From Trinickia mobilis (GTDB lineage: Bacteria; Pseudomonadota; Gammaproteobacteria; Burkholderiales; Burkholderiaceae), in the NCBI RefSeq assembly GCF_017315705.1, contig NZ_JAFLRF010000037.1, forward strand, positions 1-58,377: a DNA stretch of 58,377 nt. Direction: 5' to 3'. The notes below the pieces were generated by a model, which saw nothing but the letters and a program-made list of their open reading frames with translations, was not told the DNA's origin and did not search any database. Positions within the stretch are counted from its first letter, which is position 1. Each line of letters starts with the position of its first letter. The translations under genes and the position numbers were made by a program. This document shows, in pieces, positions 51,098 to 58,377 of the stretch.

Positions 51098-52504
51098 TCA
51101 GGCGGCCCGCGCGGGGCCGAATGGCGCCGCTCCGACGGGGGCAACCTTGATCAGCTTCTTGTTGACGAACTCGTCGAAGCCCAACTGAGAAAGCTCGCGG
51201 CCAAAGCCTGAACGCTTGACGCCGCCGAACGGCAGTTCCGCCGACGTGCCGAACGGCTGATTGACGAACACCATGCCGCTGTCGATCTGCGCGGCGACGC
51301 GCTCGCCGCGTTCGGTATCCGCGGTGAACACCGACGCGCCGAGACCGTACGGCGTGCCATTAGCGAGCGCAACCGCGGCGGCTTCGTCCTCGACAACGTG
51401 GAACGCGGCGACCGGGCCGAACAGTTCTTCGGCGAAGACCGGATTTTGCGTTGTGATGCCGGTCAGAACAGTCGGTTGCAAATAGAAGCCCGGCCCTTCG
51501 ACGCGCTTGCCGCCACACACGACGCGCGCGCCGTGCGATACCGCGCGATCGATCTGCTCAAGCAGCAGATTCAGCGCGCGCTCGGACGAAAGCGGTGCGA
51601 CGGCGGTCGCCGGGTCGGCCGGATCACCAGTCTCGAGCGCTGCCATCCGCGTCGCGAAACCTTCGAGAAACGCGTCGCCGCGTGCCTTGCCGACCACGAT
51701 GATGCGCTTCGAACCAACGCAGCATTGACCCGCATTGAGCATGCGGCCCGCGACCGCGCTCTGGATAGCCCAGTCGAGCGGTGCATCCTCGAGCACGATG
51801 AACGGATCGCTGCCGCCCAGTTCGAGCACGACCTTCTTCAGGTTGCGCCCGGCACGCTCGGCGACGGCGGCGCCGGCGCGCTCGCTGCCCGTCAGTGTCA
51901 CGCCCTGGACGCGCGGGTCGTCAATGACGCGGCCAGCCTGCTCGATCGAGATGAACAGATTCGTATATACACCTTCTGGTGCACCCGCTTCCTCAAACAG
52001 TCGCGCGAAAGCCAGCGCCGATTGAGGCACGCTTTCGGCGTGCTTGAGCAGCAGGACATTACCCACCATCAGTTGCGGCCCGGCTACTCGCGCAATCTGA
52101 TAGTAGGGAAAATTCCATGGCTCGATGGCGAAGAGTACGCCGATCGGCTCGATGTGTACGGCCGCGCCGGGCGCTTCTGTGAGTGGGCGAGGTTGCAGAT
52201 ACGCGTCTGCGTGCTTGGCGTAGTACTCGAGAATGCTTGCCGACGATTCCACTTCCTTGCGTGCTTCACCGCTGCGTTTGCCCATTTCCAACGTCAGGTA
52301 GCCCGCGTATTCGCCGGCCTTTTCCCGCAGCAGCGCCGCCGCGCGCGACACAACTCGCGCCCGGTCGCTGACCGGACGGCGGCGCCAGTCGGTTTCAAAA
52401 GCACGATGCGCTGCAGCGAGCTTCGCCTCGAGCAACTGGTCGGATATGTCATCGTAGGTGGCGAGTAGCTCGCCTGTAGCAGGACTGACAGTGTTGTACG
52501 GCAT
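51098..52504 (-). CDS. NAD(P)-dependent succinate-semialdehyde-type dehydrogenase
   Basis: From MPYNTVSPATGELLATYDDI at 52504, after GGAGAACC, the protein has 468 residues. EPWNFPYYQIARVAGPQLMV is the cofactor region. VVLELGGSDPFIVLEDAPLD carries the catalytic Glu, and NAGQCCVGSKRIIVVG the nucleophile Cys. FGGVKRSGFGRELSQLGFDE is the C-terminal signature. It oxidises an aldehyde, probably a short semialdehyde, to an acid. A related C-terminal fragment lies at 41217-41687. It sits between the CoA-transferase and BKACE genes on the same strand. Confidence 0.92.
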   Translation of the reverse strand: MPYNTVSPATGELLATYDDISDQLLEAKLAAAHRAFETDWRRRPVSDRARVVSRAAALLREKAGEYAGYLTLEMGKRSGEARKEVESSASILEYYAKHADAYLQPRPLTEAPGAAVHIEPIGVLFAIEPWNFPYYQIARVAGPQLMVGNVLLLKHAESVPQSALAFARLFEEAGAPEGVYTNLFISIEQAGRVIDDPRVQGVTLTGSERAGAAVAERAGRNLKKVVLELGGSDPFIVLEDAPLDWAIQSAVAGRMLNAGQCCVGSKRIIVVGKARGDAFLEGFATRMAALETGDPADPATAVAPLSSERALNLLLEQIDRAVSHGARVVCGGKRVEGPGFYLQPTVLTGITTQNPVFAEELFGPVAAFHVVEDEAAAVALANGTPYGLGASVFTADTERGERVAAQIDSGMVFVNQPFGTSAELPFGGVKRSGFGRELSQLGFDEFVNKKLIKVAPVGAAPFGPARAA

Positions 52505-52819
52505 GAGGTTCTCCGTGAAAAACGCCTGGGTCGAGTCTCTTCGATAGCCGAAGAAATCGGTGTTTAAGGACTTGCCGCTCTCGCAGGCAAGCTCCGGGAT
52601 ACGCTTCCCCACGATTTTTATAATCAGGACTCCGATATCGTCTCTTGCTCGGCCCGTGAGCCAGAGGATGGCGTTGACTCGTTCTGCGATACTTGCCTTG
52701 CGAGATTACGTGCCTCGAACAGCGGCGACATCACGCGACAAACGAGGATTCCAGCACTAAGTGACACAATGACCGCGCACATCGGGCGCTCGATGAAGAT
52801 GGAAACGTCGCAAGTGGCT
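52505..52819. other. Intergenic region between dehydrogenase and CoA-transferase genes
   Basis: These 315 bases hold no supported gene. They may contain a promoter for the dehydrogenase gene, but no clear boxes or hairpins were identified. Confidence 0.4.
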
Positions 52820-54076
52820 TCAGTTCGACCCGATACACGAAGCGGCGACGGCGAGGTTCTCGGTCGCCGGCACGGCGCTTAGCAACATGCCGCTGGAAAT
52901 CGCATCCTGGATTTCCTGCTCCGAAAGACCCACTTCGCGAAACACTTCGACGTTATGTTCGCCGCGAAACGCGGGCGCGGTTCGAGGCTCAAGCGTCTCG
53001 TCGGAAAAGAGCCACGGATAGCCCTGAATCTTGTACGTTCCGCCGCGCCGGTCCGACACTTCGTGTACCGCGCCCCACTGCTGTGCCCATTCGGTATTGG
53101 CGAGTTCCTTAAGTGTCCGAATTTCGCCAATCGCGATCTTCGCTTCATCCAACTGGGCATCCAGCAACTTGAGGTCTCTGAACGACAGGATCCACGTCTG
53201 GATGATCGAGTGCAGCGCGTCGTAGTTTTGCAGACGCCCCTCCGCCGTATTGAAGCGCGGATCGTGAATCAGATCGGGCCGACGCATCGCGCGCAGATAG
53301 TTCAGGAACGACCTGCTGCCGATAATGCTTTGCGCCGCTACGATTTCTTCTCCGCCGGGACCGACAAAGTGTGGACCGTCTGCCGCACCTAAGGCGCCCG
53401 GCTCTGCCCCTGTATCAACTTCCTCAATGTCGAGATGCGCGCGCTCGTTGACAGAAAGCAGCACTGCCGCCATCGCGACATCAATGTGCTGCCCTCGCCC
53501 CGTTACTTCCCGTTTGCGCAGTGCCGCGAGAACACCAATCGAGGCCTGCAGACCTGCGTACACGTCGGCATGAGACAGCGCATCGGTGCGTGAACGTCCA
53601 TCGTAGTTATCGAAGTGCGTCAGCATTCGATGAGTGAAGCCGGCTTCGGCCTGCACGGTCGCAGCATAGGCCATCCGTGAAGCCCATGGCCCGAATTGCC
53701 CATAACCGGTGATCGAGACATAAATCAGGCGAGGGTTGCGCTTGCTAAGCGTCTCATAATCCAGCCCGAACGACTTGAGCGTGCCGGCCCGGAAGTTCTC
53801 CACGACTATGTCGGCGCCGTCGCATAACCGCAACGCCAGCTCACGCGCGTTCGCCACATTGAGGTCAATGCTCACGTTGCGCTTGCCGCTGTTTTGCTGT
53901 GCGTAGTACCCGGACATGCCGTCCACGAAGGGGTATGACAGACGCGTAACGTCGGGGCGAGGTGGCTCGATCTTCACGACTTCGGCGCCGAGGTCGGCAA
54001 GCGTGCGCGCACAGAGCGGCCCAGCGAGCACTCGGGAAAAATCAACAACTTTGATACCTGAAAGAGGACCCGGCAT
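52820..54076 (-). CDS. CaiB/BaiF-family (type III) CoA-transferase
   Basis: The 418-residue protein opens MPGPLSGIKVVDFSRVLAGP with LADLGAEVVKIEPP, the family signature. NSGKRNVSIDLNVANARELA and SITGYGQFGPWASRMAYAAT follow, and the conserved Asp in SHADVYAGLQASIGVLAALR is the likely acyl-carrying residue. It moves CoA from a donor ester to a carboxylic acid, the activation step for the cluster. It starts two bases after the stop of the enoyl-CoA hydratase gene, so both form one operon. Confidence 0.92.
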   Translation of the reverse strand: MPGPLSGIKVVDFSRVLAGPLCARTLADLGAEVVKIEPPRPDVTRLSYPFVDGMSGYYAQQNSGKRNVSIDLNVANARELALRLCDGADIVVENFRAGTLKSFGLDYETLSKRNPRLIYVSITGYGQFGPWASRMAYAATVQAEAGFTHRMLTHFDNYDGRSRTDALSHADVYAGLQASIGVLAALRKREVTGRGQHIDVAMAAVLLSVNERAHLDIEEVDTGAEPGALGAADGPHFVGPGGEEIVAAQSIIGSRSFLNYLRAMRRPDLIHDPRFNTAEGRLQNYDALHSIIQTWILSFRDLKLLDAQLDEAKIAIGEIRTLKELANTEWAQQWGAVHEVSDRRGGTYKIQGYPWLFSDETLEPRTAPAFRGEHNVEVFREVGLSEQEIQDAISSGMLLSAVPATENLAVAASCIGSN

Positions 54077-54078
54077 AA

Positions 54079-54855
54079 TCAGTTCCCCTCGTAGACGGCA
54101 AGGCCGGGACCGTCCTTGAAGAACGAGTCGAGTCCCCGCTTCAAGTCTGCCGATGCCCAGAAGGGTTTCTGTACTTCAAACATGGCCTTGTCCGCAGCCT
54201 CGACGCCGTCATTGAGCGCAATCGACACGAGCCGTTTCGTTGCAGCATGGGCGACCGTCGGACCGTTCGCCAGTTCTTCGGCTATCGAGAACGAAACTTC
54301 GTCGAGTTTGTCGTCAGGCACGACCAGATTCACCAGCCCCCAACGCTCTAGCGTGGCCGCGTCGTAGCGACGTCCGAGCATCGCAAGTTCCTTGGCCCGA
54401 GCCGGTCCCGCACGCATGACCTGCCGCTGGATACCGCCAAGCAGCGGATGCAGCCCAAGTGCAACCTCCACTGAACCGATCTTTGCCGACTCTGCAACTA
54501 CACTGTAGTCGCACGCCAGCACGACCTCGAAACCGCCACCCAGGCAAACGCCGTTGACAGCCGCGACGATCGGAATGGGCAGCGTCTCGAAGGCGCGCAA
54601 TATTTCGACCGGGTCGATTACGCCCTTACCCTCCCTTTCGATGCGCTCAGGGAACAAGCTGACCTCGGCGCCCGCCGAGAAGTGACGCAGTGCACTGCGC
54701 AGGAGGATTGCTCTTGAACCGCGCTCCACTGCCTCAGCAAAGCCAGCAAGAAGAGATCGATACATCGTGGGCCCCATGAGGTTGTGCGGACGATGGGTCA
54801 TCGTAAGGACACTAACCTTCCCCCTAACCTCCACCGCGAGAATCTCATTGCACAT
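54079..54855 (-). CDS. Enoyl-CoA hydratase/isomerase-family protein
   Basis: The 258-residue crotonase starts MCNEILAVEVRGKVSVLTMT after CGGAGC. Oxyanion-hole regions are HFSAGAEVSLFPERIE and VNGVCLGGGFEVVLACDYSV. The first catalytic-Glu position is present in the GGGFEV context, and SVEVALGLHPLLGGIQRQVM is the second, with His-Pro-Leu-Leu in place of the common Pro-Gly-x-Gly. It is the first gene of the unit with the CoA-transferase and faces the divergent TetR gene, so it probably hydrates or isomerises the activated unsaturated acid. Confidence 0.9.
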   Translation of the reverse strand: MCNEILAVEVRGKVSVLTMTHRPHNLMGPTMYRSLLAGFAEAVERGSRAILLRSALRHFSAGAEVSLFPERIEREGKGVIDPVEILRAFETLPIPIVAAVNGVCLGGGFEVVLACDYSVVAESAKIGSVEVALGLHPLLGGIQRQVMRAGPARAKELAMLGRRYDAATLERWGLVNLVVPDDKLDEVSFSIAEELANGPTVAHAATKRLVSIALNDGVEAADKAMFEVQKPFWASADLKRGLDSFFKDGPGLAVYEGN

Positions 54856-55082
54856 TTCAGCTCCGTTCGTGTCGCCGTGTTTGCAGCGCTAACATTCATG
54901 TGCTCAATGGTAACATCGGAAGCGGTTCCTGGTATTAGGGTTTCCCCGCGGAACTGACACGAACGAACGACCGGGCTACGCCATTGTCCGGTTTGGTAAA
55001 ATTGGGAAAGAGTGCTCGCCAAATCGATCACGAGACTAGGCTCATGCCTTAGCAATTGAGACTTCTTCGAGATACCCATTGA

Positions 55083-55751
55083 ATGTCTTCAGAAACATCA
55101 CGCGCCACTAGCAGTGCCTATCATCACGGTGATCTGCGCAACGCCCTAATTGCGCAAGGTCGATCCGAACTCGAAACGCTCGGACCCAATGAGTTAAGTC
55201 TTCGTCGCCTGGCCAAAGCGGTGGGCGTATCCTCGGCCGCGTCGGTCCGTCACTTTTCCGACAAGGCTGAATTTCTCGCTGCCCTCGCGACTGACGGGTT
55301 TCGAGAACTCGCCGGCATCCGCCGCACGATAGTCAGCGCGGGAGGCGATTCCCTCACCGTTGCCTATCGGATGATGAACGCTTACGTGGAGTTCGCCGAT
55401 GCGCACAAGGGTGTATTCGCTCTGATGGCTGGCCCACGCATCATCGATCGCGACGCCTACCCTGACCTATTGCAGGCAGGTAACGAGTCGTTTTCCGACT
55501 TCGCCGGGGCTATCGCAGCTTATGCCGAGGAATGCGGGTGGACTGCGGAATCGCTGCCTTTTGTGAGTCACGGCGCGTGGGCGATGGAGCACGGGCTTGC
55601 GACGCTCATCCTCAGCAGTCGCGTGCCAAGGTCGGATGTGCGCGTCGCTGTTGATCCGATGGTTCACTTCTCGATCACTATGTACCTTCATGCGATTGCA
55701 GCCGGGCCTGAGTGCTTGCAAAAACTGCTTGAGGCGACCGCCGGAGCCTGA
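55083..55751 (+). CDS. TetR/AcrR-family regulator
   Basis: The 222-residue protein has the helix-turn-helix LRRLAKAVGVSSAASVRHFS at about 40-59 and a TetR ligand domain with AHKGVFALMAGPRII and WAMEHGLATLILSS. The opening YHHGDLRNALIAQG is the pattern of TetR proteins that control fatty-acid and CoA-ester genes. It is divergent from the hydratase-CoA-transferase genes across a 227-base spacer and is the likely repressor of the whole cluster, with an acyl-CoA or acid as ligand. Confidence 0.9.
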   Translation: MSSETSRATSSAYHHGDLRNALIAQGRSELETLGPNELSLRRLAKAVGVSSAASVRHFSDKAEFLAALATDGFRELAGIRRTIVSAGGDSLTVAYRMMNAYVEFADAHKGVFALMAGPRIIDRDAYPDLLQAGNESFSDFAGAIAAYAEECGWTAESLPFVSHGAWAMEHGLATLILSSRVPRSDVRVAVDPMVHFSITMYLHAIAAGPECLQKLLEATAGA

Positions 55752-55869
55752 AAGGTCTTAACTGTTTGTATCTTTCCGCGCTACTGCCACGTTGTTGGCA
55801 TGTTGCGGGAAATGCAACGACAATTGGGGGTATAAAACGAACCAGCTTACGGCAAAGGGCAGCTGCCAA

Positions 55870-56046
55870 TGACGCGATCGCCTATTCGGGATACCGCTTC
55901 CCGCCCTACGTAATCAGCTACGCGGTGTGGCTGTATTACCGTCTTCCGTTGAGCCTGAGCATGGTCGAGGAGTTACTGGCTGCACGCGGCATTGACCTGA
56001 CCTACGAGACGGTTCGACGCTGGTCGGTGAGGTTTGGCCTGGGCAT
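55870..56046 (+). pseudogene. IS6-family transposase N-terminal fragment
   Basis: The frame reads NDAIAYSGYRFPPYVISYAV, WLYYRLPLSLSMVEELLAAR and GIDLTYETVRRWSVRFGLGI, the N-terminal part of IS6-type transposases. It ends where TGTCACCTTCC, an IS21-type end, begins at 56047. The DDE catalytic domain is absent. Confidence 0.8.
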
Positions 56047-56340
56047 TGTCACCTTCCGGCATAAAGGAGCCGGGTATTTCCGGCATATAGGCGCCAGCAG
56101 AAGTGGGTGGAAACGAGCATCTCGGTGGGTTCAAGAATGTGTCGTTTAGCTGCCGTTTGCAAGGTTCAAATGGTGCTCGGGAAGGTGCCGAGGGCTGCGA
56201 TAGGAGTGACCATCGAGCACGAGGCAGTAAGCGTTGTGACGCAGGCGGTCCAGGGTGGCCGAGGCGAGCAAGCGGTTGGATGGGAACGCCTGGTCCCATT
56301 CGGTTAGATCGAGGTTGCTGGTGACGATGGTCGAGGCGGC
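56047..56340 (-). mobile_element. IS21-family remnant with istB C-terminal fragment
   Basis: TGTCACCTTCCGGCAT at 56047 starts an end with two spaced copies of TTCCGGCATA, as in multi-repeat IS21 termini. The minus strand at 56146-56340 then encodes the C-terminal part of the IstB helper ATPase: STIVTSNLDLTEWDQAFPSN, ASATLDRLRHNAYCLVLDGH and SYRSPR. IstA and most of IstB are missing. The element cut the IS6 transposase gene and was itself cut on the right. Confidence 0.75.
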
Positions 56341-56456
56341 CTTGCACGAGCAGATGGCGCAGGTGCTTGTCGCCACGCTGATTCCGCACAGGACGCTTCG
56401 CCCGCCCGTGCTGTGCTGCCGCGGGACCAGTCCGATCGAGGCTGCGAAGTTCCGGC

Positions 56457-56606
56457 CGCCAGCAAATCCAGTCGGTGGCCGACGGCTTGCTCAAGCCGTG
56501 GCGCGCCGCACAGCGGCTCGAGCTGACGACGCATCAGGTCCAGCGTCTGGTGGATCGTTACCGCGAGTCTGGCGCGGCTGGACCGGCCTCGCGCAAGCGT
56601 GGCCGA
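56457..56606 (+). pseudogene. ISNCY-family transposase N-terminal fragment
   Basis: The frame reads RQQIQSVADGLLKPWRAAQR, then LELTTHQVQRLVDRYRESGA and ASRKRGR. This matches the helix-turn-helix N-terminus of ISNCY-type transposases. The catalytic part is missing. It abuts the IS21 remnant, and the GNAT gene follows on the opposite strand. Confidence 0.7.
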
Positions 56607-56674
56607 GATGACTTAAACGCTGTCCCTCCCGGGCGGCGATTGAGCGGCTCGGTGGGGCTTAAGATTGTAGTGGT

Positions 56675-57415
56675 TCAAATTCCGCCTGCTGGCGAGCGTA
56701 CCATCGCCGTTAGCAGCAAAGTCCGAGCCACCCGGAAGCCTAACTCCCGGTACAGACGAACGGCCGAGGTATTGGTCTCAAAGACGTGAAGGAACGGCAC
56801 GCGGTCGCGTTGCTGAATCGTTGCCGACAGATGCTCCATCATGAGACGCCCCAACCTTTTCCCACGCCAGTTTGGGTGGGTGCATACAGCGCTGACTTCG
56901 ACGTACTTTCCGGCAGTCATGCGCTCCCCTGCCATGGCCACAAGCTGGCCTTCTTCGCGTACGCCGATAAAATAGCCCAGTTCGTTCGTACGTGTGTTGA
57001 ACGGACCCGGCGCTGTCAACTTGACGAGTCGCAACATCTCAGGAACATCATTTGTCCCCAGCCGGACAATCCTCGCATCGGAGGACTTCACGAACTTTTC
57101 CTCAGCGATCATCTGGTAGGCAGTAGCCTCCCGTACGACGTCATAGCCCGGAGGAATCTCAGGTTTTCCCATCGTGAAAAGCGCAAGACGCTGCGCTGGT
57201 TGCAACATGGATGCAATCTGGGCGACGCTCTCTTCACTGTAATCTTGCGCTGCCCCGAAAGGTGCGAACTCAGGTCGATATCTTGCGCCGTCCTTGTTGC
57301 GTTCGACGTGGTCCGGGCGCGCCTCCGACAGAGACGCCCATACAACGTTGCTGAGATATTCGTCGGATTCGATTTCTACTGATGCGCCGGCTGCTCCAGC
57401 GTTTGACGGCTCCAT
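56675..57415 (-). CDS. GNAT-family N-acetyltransferase
   Basis: The 246-residue protein starts after AGGAGGTGTC. The C-terminal half has the GNAT acetyl-CoA-binding region: YVEVSAVCTHPNWRGKRLGR, with the R/Q-x-x-G-x-G/A-type loop RGKRLGR, then LMMEHLSATIQQRDRVPFLH and SAVRLYRELGFRVARTLLLT. The N-terminal 100 residues form a separate domain, as in FR47-like acetyltransferases. The substrate is unknown. Confidence 0.88.
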   Translation of the reverse strand: MEPSNAGAAGASVEIESDEYLSNVVWASLSEARPDHVERNKDGARYRPEFAPFGAAQDYSEESVAQIASMLQPAQRLALFTMGKPEIPPGYDVVREATAYQMIAEEKFVKSSDARIVRLGTNDVPEMLRLVKLTAPGPFNTRTNELGYFIGVREEGQLVAMAGERMTAGKYVEVSAVCTHPNWRGKRLGRLMMEHLSATIQQRDRVPFLHVFETNTSAVRLYRELGFRVARTLLLTAMVRSPAGGI

Positions 57416-57988
57416 GACACCTCCTATGATTCTTTAACCTTGGTCCATGCGGGTATCTCAGTCGAAACCCCGCAGTTATTGGAACATAGCCACGTGCTTT
57501 AGATTAAACGCCTCGACGGTCACGGGTGGCGTGCCGGTCAGGCGAGCATTAGTCAGTCAGCCGGAAGTGAGTTACGAGCGGAACAGTGGAGCCGACAAGG
57601 CTGAGATTCTAGTCAGCCTGAGGTCGGTCGTTGACAACCGATCGGTACGCGCTTGCTCACCACGCATGCATTGTCCATGCCGTTTTTGACGCGGTGCTGT
57701 TAACCGACGTGCCCGCTCAGTTGTGGATTGTCGTCAATTTTGATGCGTCCGTCGAGTGTCGCTTATTGCCGGCACGCGATCCCACGACGAATTGCCGTAA
57801 TCGCTCCCCGTTGCCGCCCTTCGCTGCTCAGCTACGAACGTTCGGCTAACGCAGCATGCACCAGACATTCTGACATAACGGTCGAACGAAACCCAACGTG
57901 AGTCTTGCGAATTACACCTGTCGTGTGGATGATCGCTCCGGTAGGCTCGCGGATCGACGTTGAGAGCATTCCCTACCAGCAAGAGTCC
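57416..57988. other. Intergenic region without supported genes
   Basis: Bases between the GNAT and transaminase-like genes hold the GNAT promoter region, but no gene, repeat or recognised remnant was found in 573 bases. Confidence 0.4.
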
Positions 57989-58377
57989 TCAGTTGACCGG
58001 CGGGCTGGTCTGCTTCAACGCAGATTCGATATATGCCTGGCGAAGTGCCAGAGTGAACTCACCGGGAACACCGCCGCTTATCGGCACCCCATCGATTGCT
58101 ACTACCGGGTAGACGAATTGGACCGAGTTTGTGATGAAAGCCTCGGCCGCCGCTTTGGCCTCATCAACCGAAAAAGCTCGTTCTTCCAATCGAAACCCAC
58201 TGGCGCGAATGAAATCCAAAATCCTGGCACGCAGGACACCGGGTAAAAGAGCGGTCGAAAGCTCCCTGGTAACGACTACCTTGTCCTTGGTCACGATGAA
58301 GACGTTGCTTGACGCCGCTTCGGTAACCAGGCCATCCCTGACGAACCACGCATCCTGGTAGCCCTCTCGCTGGGCAA
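57989..58377 (-). CDS. Class IV aminotransferase (D-amino-acid transaminase-like), partial
   Basis: The gene continues beyond the window end, so only the C-terminal 128 residues are seen. EGYQDAWFVRDGLVTEAASS and NVFIVTKDKVVVT match the PLP phosphate-binding segment. LLPGVLRARILDFIRASGFR and EAFITNSVQFVYPVVAIDGV match the active-site C-terminal part of D-alanine/branched-chain type fold-IV transaminases. D-amino-acid transaminase is the closest pattern; aminodeoxychorismate lyase or branched-chain transaminase cannot be excluded. The stop at 57989 is normal. Confidence 0.85.
   Translation of the reverse strand, partial: AQREGYQDAWFVRDGLVTEAASSNVFIVTKDKVVVTRELSTALLPGVLRARILDFIRASGFRLEERAFSVDEAKAAAEAFITNSVQFVYPVVAIDGVPISGGVPGEFTLALRQAYIESALKQTSPPVN

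Overview
The window looks like an accessory region of a Burkholderiaceae genome (Paraburkholderia, Caballeronia or Burkholderia): high GC, many LysR regulators, trimeric porins of the Burkholderia type, CoA-dependent aromatic and aliphatic catabolism, and transposon families common in that group. No rRNA, tRNA, CRISPR array or core housekeeping block was seen, and many genes are broken. A megaplasmid, second chromosome or genomic island is likely, but the sequence alone does not decide which.

Layout. 0-5 kb: a chimeric TetR/Tn3-transposase reading frame, a divergent isochorismatase-like hydrolase, a 165-bp inverted-repeat element, and decayed or unknown small genes, including a Cys-rich protein with one nonsense codon. 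5-9.5 kb: a plasmid-maintenance-like module with a KfrA-type coiled-coil DNA-binding protein, a small partner, a HigBA toxin-antitoxin pair, a lone tyrosine recombinase and a SET-domain protein. 9.5-15.5 kb: an IS91-type element (HUH transposase plus tyrosine recombinase). Its transposase gene is split by a complete three-recombinase RIT (recombinase-in-trio) element, which has matching 17-bp ends and a frameshifted middle gene.

15.5-24 kb: LysR regulators around an operon of two secreted proteins of unknown function, a frameshifted Tat-exported SnoaL-like protein, and the first of two copies of a LysR pair. 24-29.4 kb: a minus-strand operon of nitroreductase, glutathione reductase, two glutathione transferases and an MFS carrier. 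30-40 kb: the second LysR pair, cytochrome b561 with YceI proteins, and a plus-strand hydroxyquinol operon (Dabb protein, maleylacetate reductase, YciI protein, hydroxyquinol 1,2-dioxygenase) followed by a porin. Together these suggest import and glutathione-assisted turnover of a substituted phenol or quinone, ring cleavage of hydroxyquinol and delivery of 3-oxoadipate. The cytochrome b561 and YceI proteins may handle quinone or superoxide stress.

40.7-43.6 kb is a gene graveyard: fragments of a ferredoxin reductase, threonine aldolase, aldehyde dehydrogenase, LivK-type binding protein, ArgE-type deacylase and acyl-CoA dehydrogenase lie side by side. 43.6-55.8 kb is a second catabolic cluster, almost all on the minus strand: two enoyl-CoA hydratases, a GST-like protein, porin, MFS carrier, tautomerase, beta-keto acid cleavage enzyme, semialdehyde dehydrogenase and CoA-transferase, with a divergent TetR gene at its head. 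55.8-56.6 kb holds nested fragments of IS6, IS21 and ISNCY elements. The window ends with a GNAT acetyltransferase and the C-terminal part of a D-amino-acid-transaminase-like gene.
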